Source of the DNA: Thermomonas sp. XSG
Lineage (GTDB): Bacteria > Pseudomonadota > Gammaproteobacteria > Xanthomonadales > Xanthomonadaceae
Reading direction: 5' to 3'
NCBI RefSeq assembly: GCF_014678725.1
Contig: NZ_CP061497.1
Span: 868,001-932,000 of the forward strand
Length of the DNA stretch: 64,000 bases
In this document: one piece after another, positions 37,450-47,247 of the stretch
Position numbering within the stretch: position 1 is the first letter of the stretch
Layout: the number at the start of each line of letters is the position of its first letter
Program-made: the position numbers and the translations under genes
The notes under the pieces: generated by a model
What the model was told of the DNA's origin: nothing
What the model saw: the letters and a program-made list of their open reading frames with translations, nothing else
Database searches by the model: none

Positions 37450-38424
37450 ATGAAACGACTCCTGCTGCCGCTGCTGCTCGCGCCCTGCCTGACCCAAGCC
37501 GCCACTCCTGCGCGTGAGGTGTCCATCGTCTTTGTCGGCGACGTCATGGTCGCCGAACGGCCCGGCGAGCTGATCGCCGCTGGCACGGATCCCCTGGCCC
37601 CTTTCCAGCCGCTGCTGGCGCGGCACGATCTCCGTATCGGCAACCTGGAATGCGTGGTCGCGACCCGGGGTAGCGCGCTGGGAAAGCCCTATACCTTCCG
37701 CGCCGATCCACGCGTCCTGCCGGTGCTGAAGCGCCATTTCGACGCGATGTCGCTGGCCAACAACCATTCGGGCGACTTCGGCAAGGCCGCATTTGCCGAA
37801 CAGCTGGGACTGATGCGGCAGGCGGGACTTCCGTATTTCGGCGGCGGGCACGATCTGGCCGAAGCGCACGCGCCGCTGGTCCTGGAACGCAACGGCCTGC
37901 GCATCGCACTGCTGGGCTACGTGGAATTCAAACCGCGCTCGTTCGAAGCCGATGCCACCCGACCGGGCGTCGCCTGGAGCGGGGAGGACGAGCAGGTGCT
38001 GCAAGACGTGATCGACGCCCGCCGCGTCCATCGCGCCGACATCGTGATCCCGTTCATGCACTGGGGCTGGGAGGAGGAGGCGCAGCCCAGCCCGCGCCTG
38101 CGCGCGTTGGCCCGGCGCCTGATCGATGCCGGCGCCGACATGGTGGTGGGCGGGCACCCGCATGTGACCCAGGGTGCCGACGTCTACAAGGGCAAGCCGA
38201 TCATCTACAGCCTCGGCAATTTCCTCTTCAACGGCTTCGAAACCGAAGCCACCACCACCGGCTGGGTGCTGTCGGCCACGCTCGGGCCCGACGGCGTGCG
38301 CGAGTGGCGGACCCACGTGGCCCGCCTCGACGCCGATGGCATGCCGCATCCGGCGCCAGCGGCCAGCAGCCCCTGCGGGCGCGCCGGGGACGGCGCCGTC
38401 CGCGAATGCGTGGAGACGCCATGA
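37450..38424 (+). CDS. CapA-family (PGA_cap) metallophosphoesterase-like protein
   Basis: A 324-residue exported protein: signal peptide (residues 1-17), then the CapA/PgsA domain with 'VSIVFVGDVMVAERPG', 'LSLANNHSGDFGK'-like 'AMSLANNHSGDFGKAAF', 'DIVIPFMHWGWEEE' and 'GADMVVGGHPHVTQGADVY', which are the family metal motifs. It is related to enzymes that act in polyglutamate capsule synthesis, but no capB/capC is near, so the substrate here is unknown. The stop overlaps the next gene (ATGA). Confidence 0.9.
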   Translation: MKRLLLPLLLAPCLTQAATPAREVSIVFVGDVMVAERPGELIAAGTDPLAPFQPLLARHDLRIGNLECVVATRGSALGKPYTFRADPRVLPVLKRHFDAMSLANNHSGDFGKAAFAEQLGLMRQAGLPYFGGGHDLAEAHAPLVLERNGLRIALLGYVEFKPRSFEADATRPGVAWSGEDEQVLQDVIDARRVHRADIVIPFMHWGWEEEAQPSPRLRALARRLIDAGADMVVGGHPHVTQGADVYKGKPIIYSLGNFLFNGFETEATTTGWVLSATLGPDGVREWRTHVARLDADGMPHPAPAASSPCGRAGDGAVRECVETP

Positions 38425-38816
38425 AGGCCTCGATCGCCATTGCCTCCATCACGCTGCTGGGCAGCCTTGCCAGTGCCGGCACGCAGGCCGGGGAGGTTCG
38501 CTGCCACGTGATCTACGGCGGGGAGGAATGGATCGTCGACGCCGCCCCTACGGCGACGCCTTACAAGGTCGCCAACCGGAAGATCGGGCGCTATTTCGAG
38601 TTCAAGGTCGTGCAGGCCGAACTGCCATCCGCCGGCCGGTTCGTCCGGATCTACACCTACGGCATCAGCACCGGCGACCCCGTGCTGATCCACCAGGCCA
38701 GCTTCCGCCCGCCGTTTGACCGGCGTGCGGGCGATTGGGGTTTCACCGGCTTCCAGTACGTCTACGAACCGAGCAAAAGCAGCGAACTGCAGTACTGGTG
38801 CCGGATGCTGCCCTGA
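38421..38816 (+). CDS. hypothetical exported protein
   Basis: A 131-residue protein with a signal peptide (residues 1-23, ending SAGTQAG) and a compact domain with Cys in 'EVRCHVIYGGEEWIVDAAPT' and again in 'QYWCRMLP' at the end, which could form a disulfide. I do not recognise a family. It is translationally coupled to the CapA-like gene (ATGA), which suggests that both act in the periplasm. Confidence 0.75.
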   Translation: MKASIAIASITLLGSLASAGTQAGEVRCHVIYGGEEWIVDAAPTATPYKVANRKIGRYFEFKVVQAELPSAGRFVRIYTYGISTGDPVLIHQASFRPPFDRRAGDWGFTGFQYVYEPSKSSELQYWCRMLP

Positions 38817-38876
38817 TCCGGCGGCGCATCGCCGGCGAGGCCCGGCAGGCGCGCACGCCGGGCCAGCGCAGGGGCT

Positions 38877-39794
38877 TCACGGCTCCTGCGCGGCACGGTC
38901 CTGGCGGGACTTCATCCCGGCCACGAAGATCCCGGCCAGGCTGACCGCCAGCCCCAGCCATTGCCGTGGCGAGATGCTGATGTCGAGGAACACTACGTCG
39001 AGCAGGTAGGCCACGATCGGCTGCGCCAGCAGCAGCAGGCCGGCCAGCGCCACCGGCAGCACGCCCATCGCGCGCGAGATCAGCACCCAGCTCAGGCAGT
39101 GGCCGAACGCCGCCAGCGCCAGCAGCACGCCCCAGCTGCGCAGCGACGGCGGCGCGAACGCCTCGCCCTCGGCCCAGCCGATCAACCCCAGGCACAGCGC
39201 GCTGCCGAACGCGGCGTAGCACAGCACCTGCTCCACCGGCACCCGCACGCGGCCGGCGCCGGCCTCCGCCTGCGAACGCTTGATGCCGACGTTGTAGGCG
39301 GCGTAGCACACGCCCGCGCCCAGCCCCAACCACACGCCCCAGCGGTACTGCGCCGGCAACGTGGCCCAGTCGGCGCCCAGCAGCAGCCACAGGCCGGAGA
39401 ACGCCAGCAGCACGCCGGCGACGAAGCGCGCGTTCAGCCGCTCGCCGAACAGCACCACCCCGGCGATGGCCATGAAGAACACCTGCGCATTGGCCAGCAG
39501 GGTCGATAGCCCCGGCCCCACCAGCAGGATGCTCTTGTGCCACATCCACAGGTCGACCGCGAAGGCGACCACCGGCACCGCCAGCCACCACCATGCCTTG
39601 CGCGGCAGCCGCTGCCAGCCATGGCGCGCGCTCACCAGCGCGGCCAGCATCACGCCCGCCAGCAGCATCCGCCAGAACGCCACCGCGGTCGGCGGCATCG
39701 CCGCCATCCGCACCATCAGGCCATTGCTGCCGATGATCGCCGCCCCGGCCAGCAGCTGCAGGCCGGCCGCACGCTGCGGATGCGCTGCGCTCAT
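38877..39794 (-). CDS. EamA/DMT-superfamily transporter
   Basis: A 305-residue inner-membrane protein with ten membrane helices arranged as two EamA repeats of five (for example 'LLAGAAIIGSNGLMVRMAAM' in the first and 'LLALAAFGHCLSWVLISRAM' in the second). It also has the conserved 'GPGLSTLLANAQVFFMAIAG'. It probably exports a metabolite such as an amino acid or base, with the substrate unknown. The chosen ATG (39794) overlaps the DUF2007 stop as ATGA. Confidence 0.9.
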   Translation of the reverse strand: MSAAHPQRAAGLQLLAGAAIIGSNGLMVRMAAMPPTAVAFWRMLLAGVMLAALVSARHGWQRLPRKAWWWLAVPVVAFAVDLWMWHKSILLVGPGLSTLLANAQVFFMAIAGVVLFGERLNARFVAGVLLAFSGLWLLLGADWATLPAQYRWGVWLGLGAGVCYAAYNVGIKRSQAEAGAGRVRVPVEQVLCYAAFGSALCLGLIGWAEGEAFAPPSLRSWGVLLALAAFGHCLSWVLISRAMGVLPVALAGLLLLAQPIVAYLLDVVFLDISISPRQWLGLAVSLAGIFVAGMKSRQDRAAQEP

Positions 39795-40048
39795 GCGGGC
39801 TGGGCGCCGGGACATTCTTCGTCGTCCGCAAGCGCCTGTTCGCCCAGCTGCAGCGCCGCCACCACGTCGCGCGCCTGCGGCCAGGCGGCATCGGGCACCA
39901 TCACCCCCACCAGTCCGAACACGCCCAGTTCGCCGATCCCGCCGGTCAGCGCCTCGCCGCGCACGAACGCGGGAATGCCCTCGGCTTCCAGCGCCTGCCG
40001 GACCAGGTGGGCATCGATCAGGTTGGCGGCTTCGTACACGCTGCGCAT
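39791..40048 (-). CDS. DUF2007 domain protein
   Basis: An 85-residue protein beginning 'MRSVYEAANLIDAHLVRQAL', the signature of DUF2007 (putative prokaryotic signal-transducing protein), a small ferredoxin-like fold. GGAG lies 6 bases before the ATG at 40048. A longer frame exists but is not supported. The function is unknown. It is coupled to the EamA transporter. Confidence 0.85.
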   Translation of the reverse strand: MRSVYEAANLIDAHLVRQALEAEGIPAFVRGEALTGGIGELGVFGLVGVMVPDAAWPQARDVVAALQLGEQALADDEECPGAQPA

Positions 40049-40153
40049 CGGCACTCCTTGTTGCGGCCAGCGTACGCCCCGCGCCGGCACCGCGAAACCC
40101 TTGCGCGACGCGGCTCGGATAAACTACCGGACTACCAAGGAAGCACCCACGCC

Positions 40154-41899
<1,746 letters not shown>

Positions 41900-41900
41900 C

Positions 41901-42470
41901 ATGGCGATGCCGCTTCCCGCGCAGCTGCACATCACCCTGCCCATCTGGGTGCTGGAGCTGGACGTGGCCGGCCGCGATTTCTCCAGCGATGAAGCCAAGG
42001 TCGCCTTCGCCATCGAACTGTCGAAACACAACGTGGAGCGCCAGAGCGGCGGCCCGTTCGGCGCAGCGGTGTTCAGCCCGCAGCACCAGCTGATCGCGGT
42101 GGGCGTGAACCGGGTGGTGCGCCAGAGCTGCTCGCTGGCGCATGCGGAAACCATGGCCTACATGCTGGCGCAGCAGCGCCTGCAGCAGTTCCGCCTCAAC
42201 GAACTTGGCGGGCCGGTGACCCTGGCCACCTCCGCCCAGCCCTGCTGCCAGTGCTACGGCGCCACCATGTGGGCCGGCATCGACCGGCTGCTGATCGGCG
42301 CCCGCGCCGAAGACGTGATGGCGCTGACCGCGTTCGACGAAGGCCCGCTGCCGGCAGACTGGGTGGGCGAACTCAACAAGCGCGGCATTGAAGTCGTGCG
42401 CGACGTGCAGCGCGACGCCGCCTGCGCGGTGCTGAAAACCTATGGCGAACTGGGCGGACCGAATTATTGA
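41901..42470 (+). CDS. nucleoside deaminase (CMP/dCMP deaminase fold)
   Basis: A 189-residue zinc-dependent deaminase with 'SLAHAETMAYMLAQQ' (HAE: zinc His and catalytic Glu) and 'TSAQPCCQCYGATMWAGI' (PCxxC: two zinc Cys). It resembles guanine or tRNA-adenosine deaminases (GuaD/TadA group). The extended N-terminus and C-terminus favour a free-base or nucleoside deaminase over TadA. The start is one base after the glnS stop. The end overlaps rlmM by 29 bases. Confidence 0.88.
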   Translation: MAMPLPAQLHITLPIWVLELDVAGRDFSSDEAKVAFAIELSKHNVERQSGGPFGAAVFSPQHQLIAVGVNRVVRQSCSLAHAETMAYMLAQQRLQQFRLNELGGPVTLATSAQPCCQCYGATMWAGIDRLLIGARAEDVMALTAFDEGPLPADWVGELNKRGIEVVRDVQRDAACAVLKTYGELGGPNY

Positions 42471-43545
42471 CGGGTTGCTGTGTTACTGCCGCCAGGGCTT
42501 CGAGCCGGAGCTGGCAGGCGAGTTGACCGAACGCGCCGCGCAGGCCGGAATCGCCGGCTATGCGCGCACCGAGCGCGACAGCGGCTATGTGGTGTTCTTC
42601 TGCGAAGACGGCGAGGCACTGGACCGCGCGCTGCCGTTCTCCGAGCTGATCTTCGCGCGACAGAAATTGCGCCTGCTGGCCGAGCTGACCGGACTGGACC
42701 CGAGCGACCGCATCGCGCCGATGCTGGCAGCGCTGCCACCCGCCCGAAGCGCGGGGCAAGCGCCGCTGTACGGTGAGCTGGTGATGGAGCATCCGGACAG
42801 CGATGCCGGCAAACCGCTGGCGGGGCTGGCGCGCAGCCTCGGCAACGCGCTGCGCCCTGCGCTGCGCAAGAGCTATCTGCTCAGTGCGCAGGACAGCCGC
42901 CGGCTGCCGCGCCTGCATGTCTGCTTCGCCGCTGGCGACCACGCCTTCCTCGCCACCAGCGCGGCTGCAGACAGCGCGCCGTGGCCGCTGGGCATCCCCC
43001 GCCTGAAGACGCACAAGGACGCGCCCTCGCGTTCCGCGCTCAAGCTGGAGGAAGCGCTGCTGGTGCTGCTGGATGAGGAAGAGCGCACGCGCCTGCTGAA
43101 GGAAGGCATGGTGGCGGCCGACCTCGGCGCCGCGCCCGGCGGCTGGACCTGGGTGCTGGTCCGCAACCGCCTGCGGGTGTCAGCCATCGACAACGGCCCG
43201 CTGCGCCAGCACGTGCTGGACACCGGCATGGTCACCCACCTGCGCGCCGACGGATTTTCCTGGCAGCCGCCCTACCCGCTGGACTGGATGGTCTGCGACA
43301 TGGTGGAACAGCCACGACGCGTGGCCGAACGCATGGCCACCTGGCTGCGCGAGGGCTGGTGCCGGCACGCGATCTTCAACTTGAAACTTCCGATGAAGAA
43401 GCGCTGGCAGGAAACCCGGCTGTGCCTGGACCTGTTCGCACAGCAGGCACAAAAGCCGCTGACGATTCGCGCGAAACAGCTCTACCACGACCGCGAAGAG
43501 ATCACCGTGTTCGCCAGCAGTACGGTCGATCGACCGCGCGGCTGA
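42442..43545 (+). CDS. rlmM: 23S rRNA 2'-O-ribose methyltransferase RlmM (C2498)
   Basis: RlmM methylates C2498 of 23S rRNA using SAM. The 367-residue product has an N-terminal THUMP-like domain ('LLCYCRQGFEPELAGELTER') and a C-terminal RrmJ-type methyltransferase with 'MVAADLGAAPGGWTWVLVRN' and a catalytic Lys region 'AIFNLKLPMKKRWQETRLCL'. The start lies inside the end of the deaminase gene, a 29-base overlap. Confidence 0.95.
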   Translation: MANWADRIIDGLLCYCRQGFEPELAGELTERAAQAGIAGYARTERDSGYVVFFCEDGEALDRALPFSELIFARQKLRLLAELTGLDPSDRIAPMLAALPPARSAGQAPLYGELVMEHPDSDAGKPLAGLARSLGNALRPALRKSYLLSAQDSRRLPRLHVCFAAGDHAFLATSAAADSAPWPLGIPRLKTHKDAPSRSALKLEEALLVLLDEEERTRLLKEGMVAADLGAAPGGWTWVLVRNRLRVSAIDNGPLRQHVLDTGMVTHLRADGFSWQPPYPLDWMVCDMVEQPRRVAERMATWLREGWCRHAIFNLKLPMKKRWQETRLCLDLFAQQAQKPLTIRAKQLYHDREEITVFASSTVDRPRG

Positions 43546-43566
43546 CGCGAGTCAGGCGACAGCGCC

Positions 43567-44769
43567 CTACCGTCCCGCCGCGTGCCGCCACAGCGCGCGC
43601 ACCAGCGGTGGCATGCGGCCGGCCAGCCCCAGCGCATGCCCGCGCAGCAGGGTCGGCAGCAGGGCGTCGTTGCTGAAGACGCGGTTGATGGCGCCGAAGG
43701 CGTGCGCGCCCAGCGCATTGTCGCTGCGGCGCGCGCGCGCCCAGCGCGCCAGCCGCGCCGGCGATGCGATGTCACCGCCCTTGGCCTGTGCGTCGCGCAG
43801 CATCGCCCGCAGCGCGGAGACATCGCGCAGGCCGTGGTTCACGCCCTGCCCGGCCAGCGGGTGCATCACGTGGGCGGCATCGCCGACCAGCAGCACCCGG
43901 CCCTCGACCTGCCGCTGCGCCAATTGCCGGCGCAGCGGGAACGCCGCGCGCTGCGACTGCAAGGTGAAGCCGCCCAGCTCGCCCCCGAAGGCCGCCGACA
44001 GCTCGCGCTCGAACTGCGCCTGCGGCGCGTCCAGCAGGCGCTGCGCCTCGGTTTCCGGCAGCGTCCACACGATCGAGCCGAGGTGGCCATGCAGTTGCGC
44101 ATCACCATCGTCATTGAACGGCAGCAGCGCCACTGGCCCGGTGGGCAGGAAGCGTTGCCAGCAGGCGTCGCGGTGCGGCGCCTCGGTGGCGACAAAGGCC
44201 ACCAGCCCGCGCTGGTGGTAGTCGTGCACTGGGGCCTCGATGCGGGCCAGCCGGCGCAGCGCCGAGTGGCCGCCGTCGGCGGCGATCGCCAGCCGCGCCT
44301 CCAGTACCAGTCCATCGTCCAAACCCACGCGCACGCCGCTGGCGTCCTGGGCCAGCGTTTCCACTTTCGCCGGGCAGTGCAGGCGCACGCCAGCCGCCGG
44401 CAGCGCGTTCCACAACGCATCCACCAGCAGGCCGTTCTCGACGATCCAGCCGAGCTGCGGTTCGCCCAGCGCGTCGGCATCGAAGGCCAGCGGCGCACCG
44501 CCAGCCGCATCCCACACGCGCATGCCGCGATACGGCTGCACGCGCGCCGCTTCGACCTGCGCCCACACGCCCAGATCGGCCAGCAGCGCGGCGTTGTCGG
44601 GTGCAAAGGCGAACACCCGCAGGTCGCGCGTTTCGCGCCGCCACGGCTCCGGCTGGCGCGCCTCCACCAGCGCCACCTGCAGGCCTTCCCGCGCCAGCAT
44701 CAGGGCGCTGGCCGCGCCGACCACGCCGCCACCGACGACCACCGCGTCCAGCGTGCCGCGCCGGTTCAT
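43567..44769 (-). CDS. FAD-dependent ubiquinone hydroxylase (UbiI/UbiF/VisC-like)
   Basis: A 400-residue flavin monooxygenase of the ubiquinone pathway, which adds a hydroxyl group to a polyprenyl phenol ring. It has the FAD loop 'VVVGGGVVGAASALMLAREG', a DG motif 'LAIAADGGHSALRR' and the second FAD motif 'VLLVGDAAHVMHPLAGQGVN'. The ring position (C5, C1 or C6) cannot be assigned by eye. The ATG at 44769 overlaps the ubiH stop by 4 bases. Confidence 0.9.
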   Translation of the reverse strand: MNRRGTLDAVVVGGGVVGAASALMLAREGLQVALVEARQPEPWRRETRDLRVFAFAPDNAALLADLGVWAQVEAARVQPYRGMRVWDAAGGAPLAFDADALGEPQLGWIVENGLLVDALWNALPAAGVRLHCPAKVETLAQDASGVRVGLDDGLVLEARLAIAADGGHSALRRLARIEAPVHDYHQRGLVAFVATEAPHRDACWQRFLPTGPVALLPFNDDGDAQLHGHLGSIVWTLPETEAQRLLDAPQAQFERELSAAFGGELGGFTLQSQRAAFPLRRQLAQRQVEGRVLLVGDAAHVMHPLAGQGVNHGLRDVSALRAMLRDAQAKGGDIASPARLARWARARRSDNALGAHAFGAINRVFSNDALLPTLLRGHALGLAGRMPPLVRALWRHAAGR

Positions 44770-45998
44770 GCGGCCACCTTGCGGCACAGCGCCGGCACGT
44801 CGCCGCGATACCCCATCGCGCCGCCCACCAGCCAGCCCTGCAGCCAGCCGAAGGCATCGCCCGCCACCAGCCCGGCGCTGCGCAACGGGCGCAGCAGCGG
44901 CGCGTTGTTGGCGGTCAGTTTCGCCAGCCCGTCGGAGAACGCGATGGTGCGGTTGCGATCCTCTTCGCGACGCGCGGCGTGACGGCGCAGCACGTCGTCA
45001 TCGCCGGGATCGCCGGCATGTCCGGCAATGCATTCGGCCAGCGTCAGCGCATCGCGCAGGCCGAGATTGAAACCCTGCGCGCCGAGCGGATGGATCGACT
45101 GCGCGGCGTTGCCGACCAGCACCGCGCGCGGTGCGACCAGCGCGTCCGCCACGCAACCCAGCATCGGGTAGCTGCTGCGTTCGCCGACCGAGAGGAAGCG
45201 GCCGGCACGCCAGCCGAAGGCATCCTGCACGCGCGCCAGGAAAGCCGCATCGTCGAGCGCGGCCACGGCCTCCGCGTCCTCGCACGGCACCCCGTGGACC
45301 AGGCCGTAATGGCCATCGCCGCGCGGCAGCAGCGCGGTCGGCCCGTGGTCGGTGAGTCGCTCGTAGGCGGTGCCGTCGGGCGCGCGCTGCGTGCGCAGGC
45401 GGGCGACGAACAGGGTCTGGCCGTAGTCGTGTTCGCGGGTGGTGATGCCCAGTACCTCGCGCAGCGCGCTGCGGGCGCCGTCGGCGGCCACCAGCAGCCT
45501 CGCGCGAAGAGTGCGCTCACCATTCGCGTCGGCGATGCGGACATGGCGCAGGCCATCGTCACCTTCACCAAGGCCGACGAAGCGCGCGGGCCGGTAGCGG
45601 GTCAGGTGCTGCAACTGCAGCAGCCGTGCCTCCAGGGCCTCGCCGAAATCGCGCGCCACCACCACCTGGCCGAACTCGCCGCGCCCGTAGGCCTGCGCGT
45701 CCAGCAGCATGCGCCCGAAGTCGCCGCGGCGGCTGACGTGGATGCGCCGGATCGGGCCGGTGGGCGCGCGCATCAGCGGCAGCACCCCCAGCGCCTGCAG
45801 CGCGTTGAGGGTGGCCTCGGCGAAGCTGAGGTTGCGTTGGTCGAACACCGGCGGCAGCGCGCCGGCCGGTGCGGCCTCGACCATGCCGACGTCCAGCCCC
45901 TGCGCATCCAGCGCGATCGCGAGGCTGGCACCTACCAGGCCGCCGCCGACGATCAGCACGTCATGCACGGGGCCGTTTCCAGGGGCTTGAGTGGACAT
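44766..45998 (-). CDS. ubiH: 2-octaprenyl-6-methoxyphenol hydroxylase
   Basis: UbiH hydroxylates the ubiquinone ring precursor. The 410-residue protein has 'VLIVGGGLVGASLAIALDAQ' at the FAD loop, 'DQRNLSFAEATLNALQALG', 'LLVAADGARSALREVLG' and 'AVLVGNAAQSIHPLGAQGFN', where NAAQSIHP is the usual UbiH variant of the GDAAH motif. It is the first gene of the two-gene ubiH-ubiI-type unit, divergent from the DUF6580 gene. Confidence 0.94.
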   Translation of the reverse strand: MSTQAPGNGPVHDVLIVGGGLVGASLAIALDAQGLDVGMVEAAPAGALPPVFDQRNLSFAEATLNALQALGVLPLMRAPTGPIRRIHVSRRGDFGRMLLDAQAYGRGEFGQVVVARDFGEALEARLLQLQHLTRYRPARFVGLGEGDDGLRHVRIADANGERTLRARLLVAADGARSALREVLGITTREHDYGQTLFVARLRTQRAPDGTAYERLTDHGPTALLPRGDGHYGLVHGVPCEDAEAVAALDDAAFLARVQDAFGWRAGRFLSVGERSSYPMLGCVADALVAPRAVLVGNAAQSIHPLGAQGFNLGLRDALTLAECIAGHAGDPGDDDVLRRHAARREEDRNRTIAFSDGLAKLTANNAPLLRPLRSAGLVAGDAFGWLQGWLVGGAMGYRGDVPALCRKVAA

Positions 45999-46010
45999 TG
46001 CGCTATGCTA
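45999..46010 (-). promoter_or_regulatory. TAGCAT -10 box 6 bases before ATG (leaderless-type)
   Basis: On the minus strand TAGCAT (complement of 46005-46010), then AGCGCA, then the ubiH ATG (45998). On the opposite strand the same bases read TATGCT (46004-46009), a possible -10 for the divergent gene at 46041. Confidence 0.5.
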
Positions 46011-46040
46011 ACGGCTCCGCAGTCCAGCCGTCCCAATGCC

Positions 46041-46610
46041 ATGAATCGCCCCGCCTCGACGCTCCCCGCCGGCCCGCTGCTGCTCACCGCGCTGATCTTC
46101 GTCGCGGCGCTGAGCCGGGTCATCCCGCACCCGCCGAATTTCTCGCCGATCGAGGCGGTGGCGCTGTTCGGCGGCGCCTATTTCGCCAAGCGCCAGTGGG
46201 CGCTGGTCGTGCCGCTGGTGGCGATGTTCGCCTCCGACCTGGTGCTGGGCCTGGTCAATGGCGGCATCTACTGGAGCTACTTCGCCAGCGCCGGCTACCT
46301 GATGGTGTATGCCTGCATCGCCCTGTCCACCGTGCTGGGCTTCGGCTTGCGCGGCAAGGTCGGCGCCGGCCGCGTACTGGGCTATTCGCTGGCCGGCTCG
46401 CTGCTGTTCTTCGTGCTGACCAACGCCGGCGTGTGGGCGTTCGGTGCGATGTATCCGCACAACGCTGCCGGCCTGGCTGCCGCCTTCATCGCCGGCGTGC
46501 CGTTCTTCCAGTGGACCGTGCTGGGCACGCTGTTCTACGCGGCGCTGCTGTTCGGCGGCTTCGAGCTGCTGCGCCGGCAGGTTCCGGCGCTGCGCGCGCA
46601 GACGGCGTAA
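46041..46610 (+). CDS. DUF6580-type membrane protein
   Basis: A 189-residue membrane protein with five to six helices ('LLTALIFVAALSRVIPHPPN', 'WALVVPLVAMFASDLVLGLV', 'YSLAGSLLFFVLTNAGVWAF'). The conserved 'PHPPNFSPIEAVALFGGAYF' segment is characteristic of a family often found near cobalamin genes and resembling ECF-transporter S components. This fits its place directly before a cobalamin adenosyltransferase, but the function is inferred. Confidence 0.8.
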   Translation: MNRPASTLPAGPLLLTALIFVAALSRVIPHPPNFSPIEAVALFGGAYFAKRQWALVVPLVAMFASDLVLGLVNGGIYWSYFASAGYLMVYACIALSTVLGFGLRGKVGAGRVLGYSLAGSLLFFVLTNAGVWAFGAMYPHNAAGLAAAFIAGVPFFQWTVLGTLFYAALLFGGFELLRRQVPALRAQTA

Positions 46611-46670
46611 CAGTCCCCCTCCCGCCTTCGAACGCTTCTCCCGCAAACGGAAGAAGGAAAGCAGGAATCC

Positions 46671-47222
46671 ATGGGCAATCGCCTCAGCAAGATCTATACC
46701 CGCACCGGCGATGACGGCAGCACCGGCCTCGGCGACGGTTCGCGCGTCGGCAAGGATTCGGCTCGGGTGGAGGCCTATGGCACCGTCGACGAGGCCAATT
46801 CGTGCATCGGCGTGCTGCTGGCGGCAGAGCTGCCGGACGACGTGCGCGAACTGCTGGTACGCATCCAGCACCAGCTGTTCGATCTTGGCGGCGAGCTGTG
46901 CATTCCCGGCCATTCGGCCATCTTCGATGCCGACATCGAAGCGCTGGAAGCACAGGTGGACCACTACAACCATGACCTGCCGCCGCTGAAGGAATTCATC
47001 CTGCCTGGCGGCGGGATCGCTGCGGCGCGCTGCCACGTCGCCCGCACGGTGGTGCGCCGTGCCGAGCGCCGCACGGTGGAACTGGCGCGGCTGGAAAGCG
47101 TGCGCCCGCAGCCGGTGCATTATCTGAATCGCCTTTCCGACCTGCTGTTCGTGCTGTGCCGCGTACTGGCCCGCGCCAGCGGCCACGGCGAAGTGCTGTG
47201 GAAGCACGAGCGCCGCAGGTAG
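46671..47222 (+). CDS. cob(I)yrinic acid a,c-diamide adenosyltransferase (PduO type)
   Basis: This enzyme adds the adenosyl group to cob(I)alamin. The 183-residue trimeric PduO/MMAB-type protein has 'KIYTRTGDDGSTGLGDGSRV' (ATP-binding N-terminus), 'VEAYGTVDEANSCIGV', 'FILPGGGIAAARCHVARTVV RRAER' across the active site, and 'YLNRLSDLLFVLCRV'. GAAAGCAGGAA serves as Shine-Dalgarno. It probably serves imported B12, since no cobalamin biosynthesis genes lie here. Confidence 0.95.
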   Translation: MGNRLSKIYTRTGDDGSTGLGDGSRVGKDSARVEAYGTVDEANSCIGVLLAAELPDDVRELLVRIQHQLFDLGGELCIPGHSAIFDADIEALEAQVDHYNHDLPPLKEFILPGGGIAAARCHVARTVVRRAERRTVELARLESVRPQPVHYLNRLSDLLFVLCRVLARASGHGEVLWKHERRR

Positions 47223-47247
47223 AACCCGGACGGAGGGACGGCAGGTG

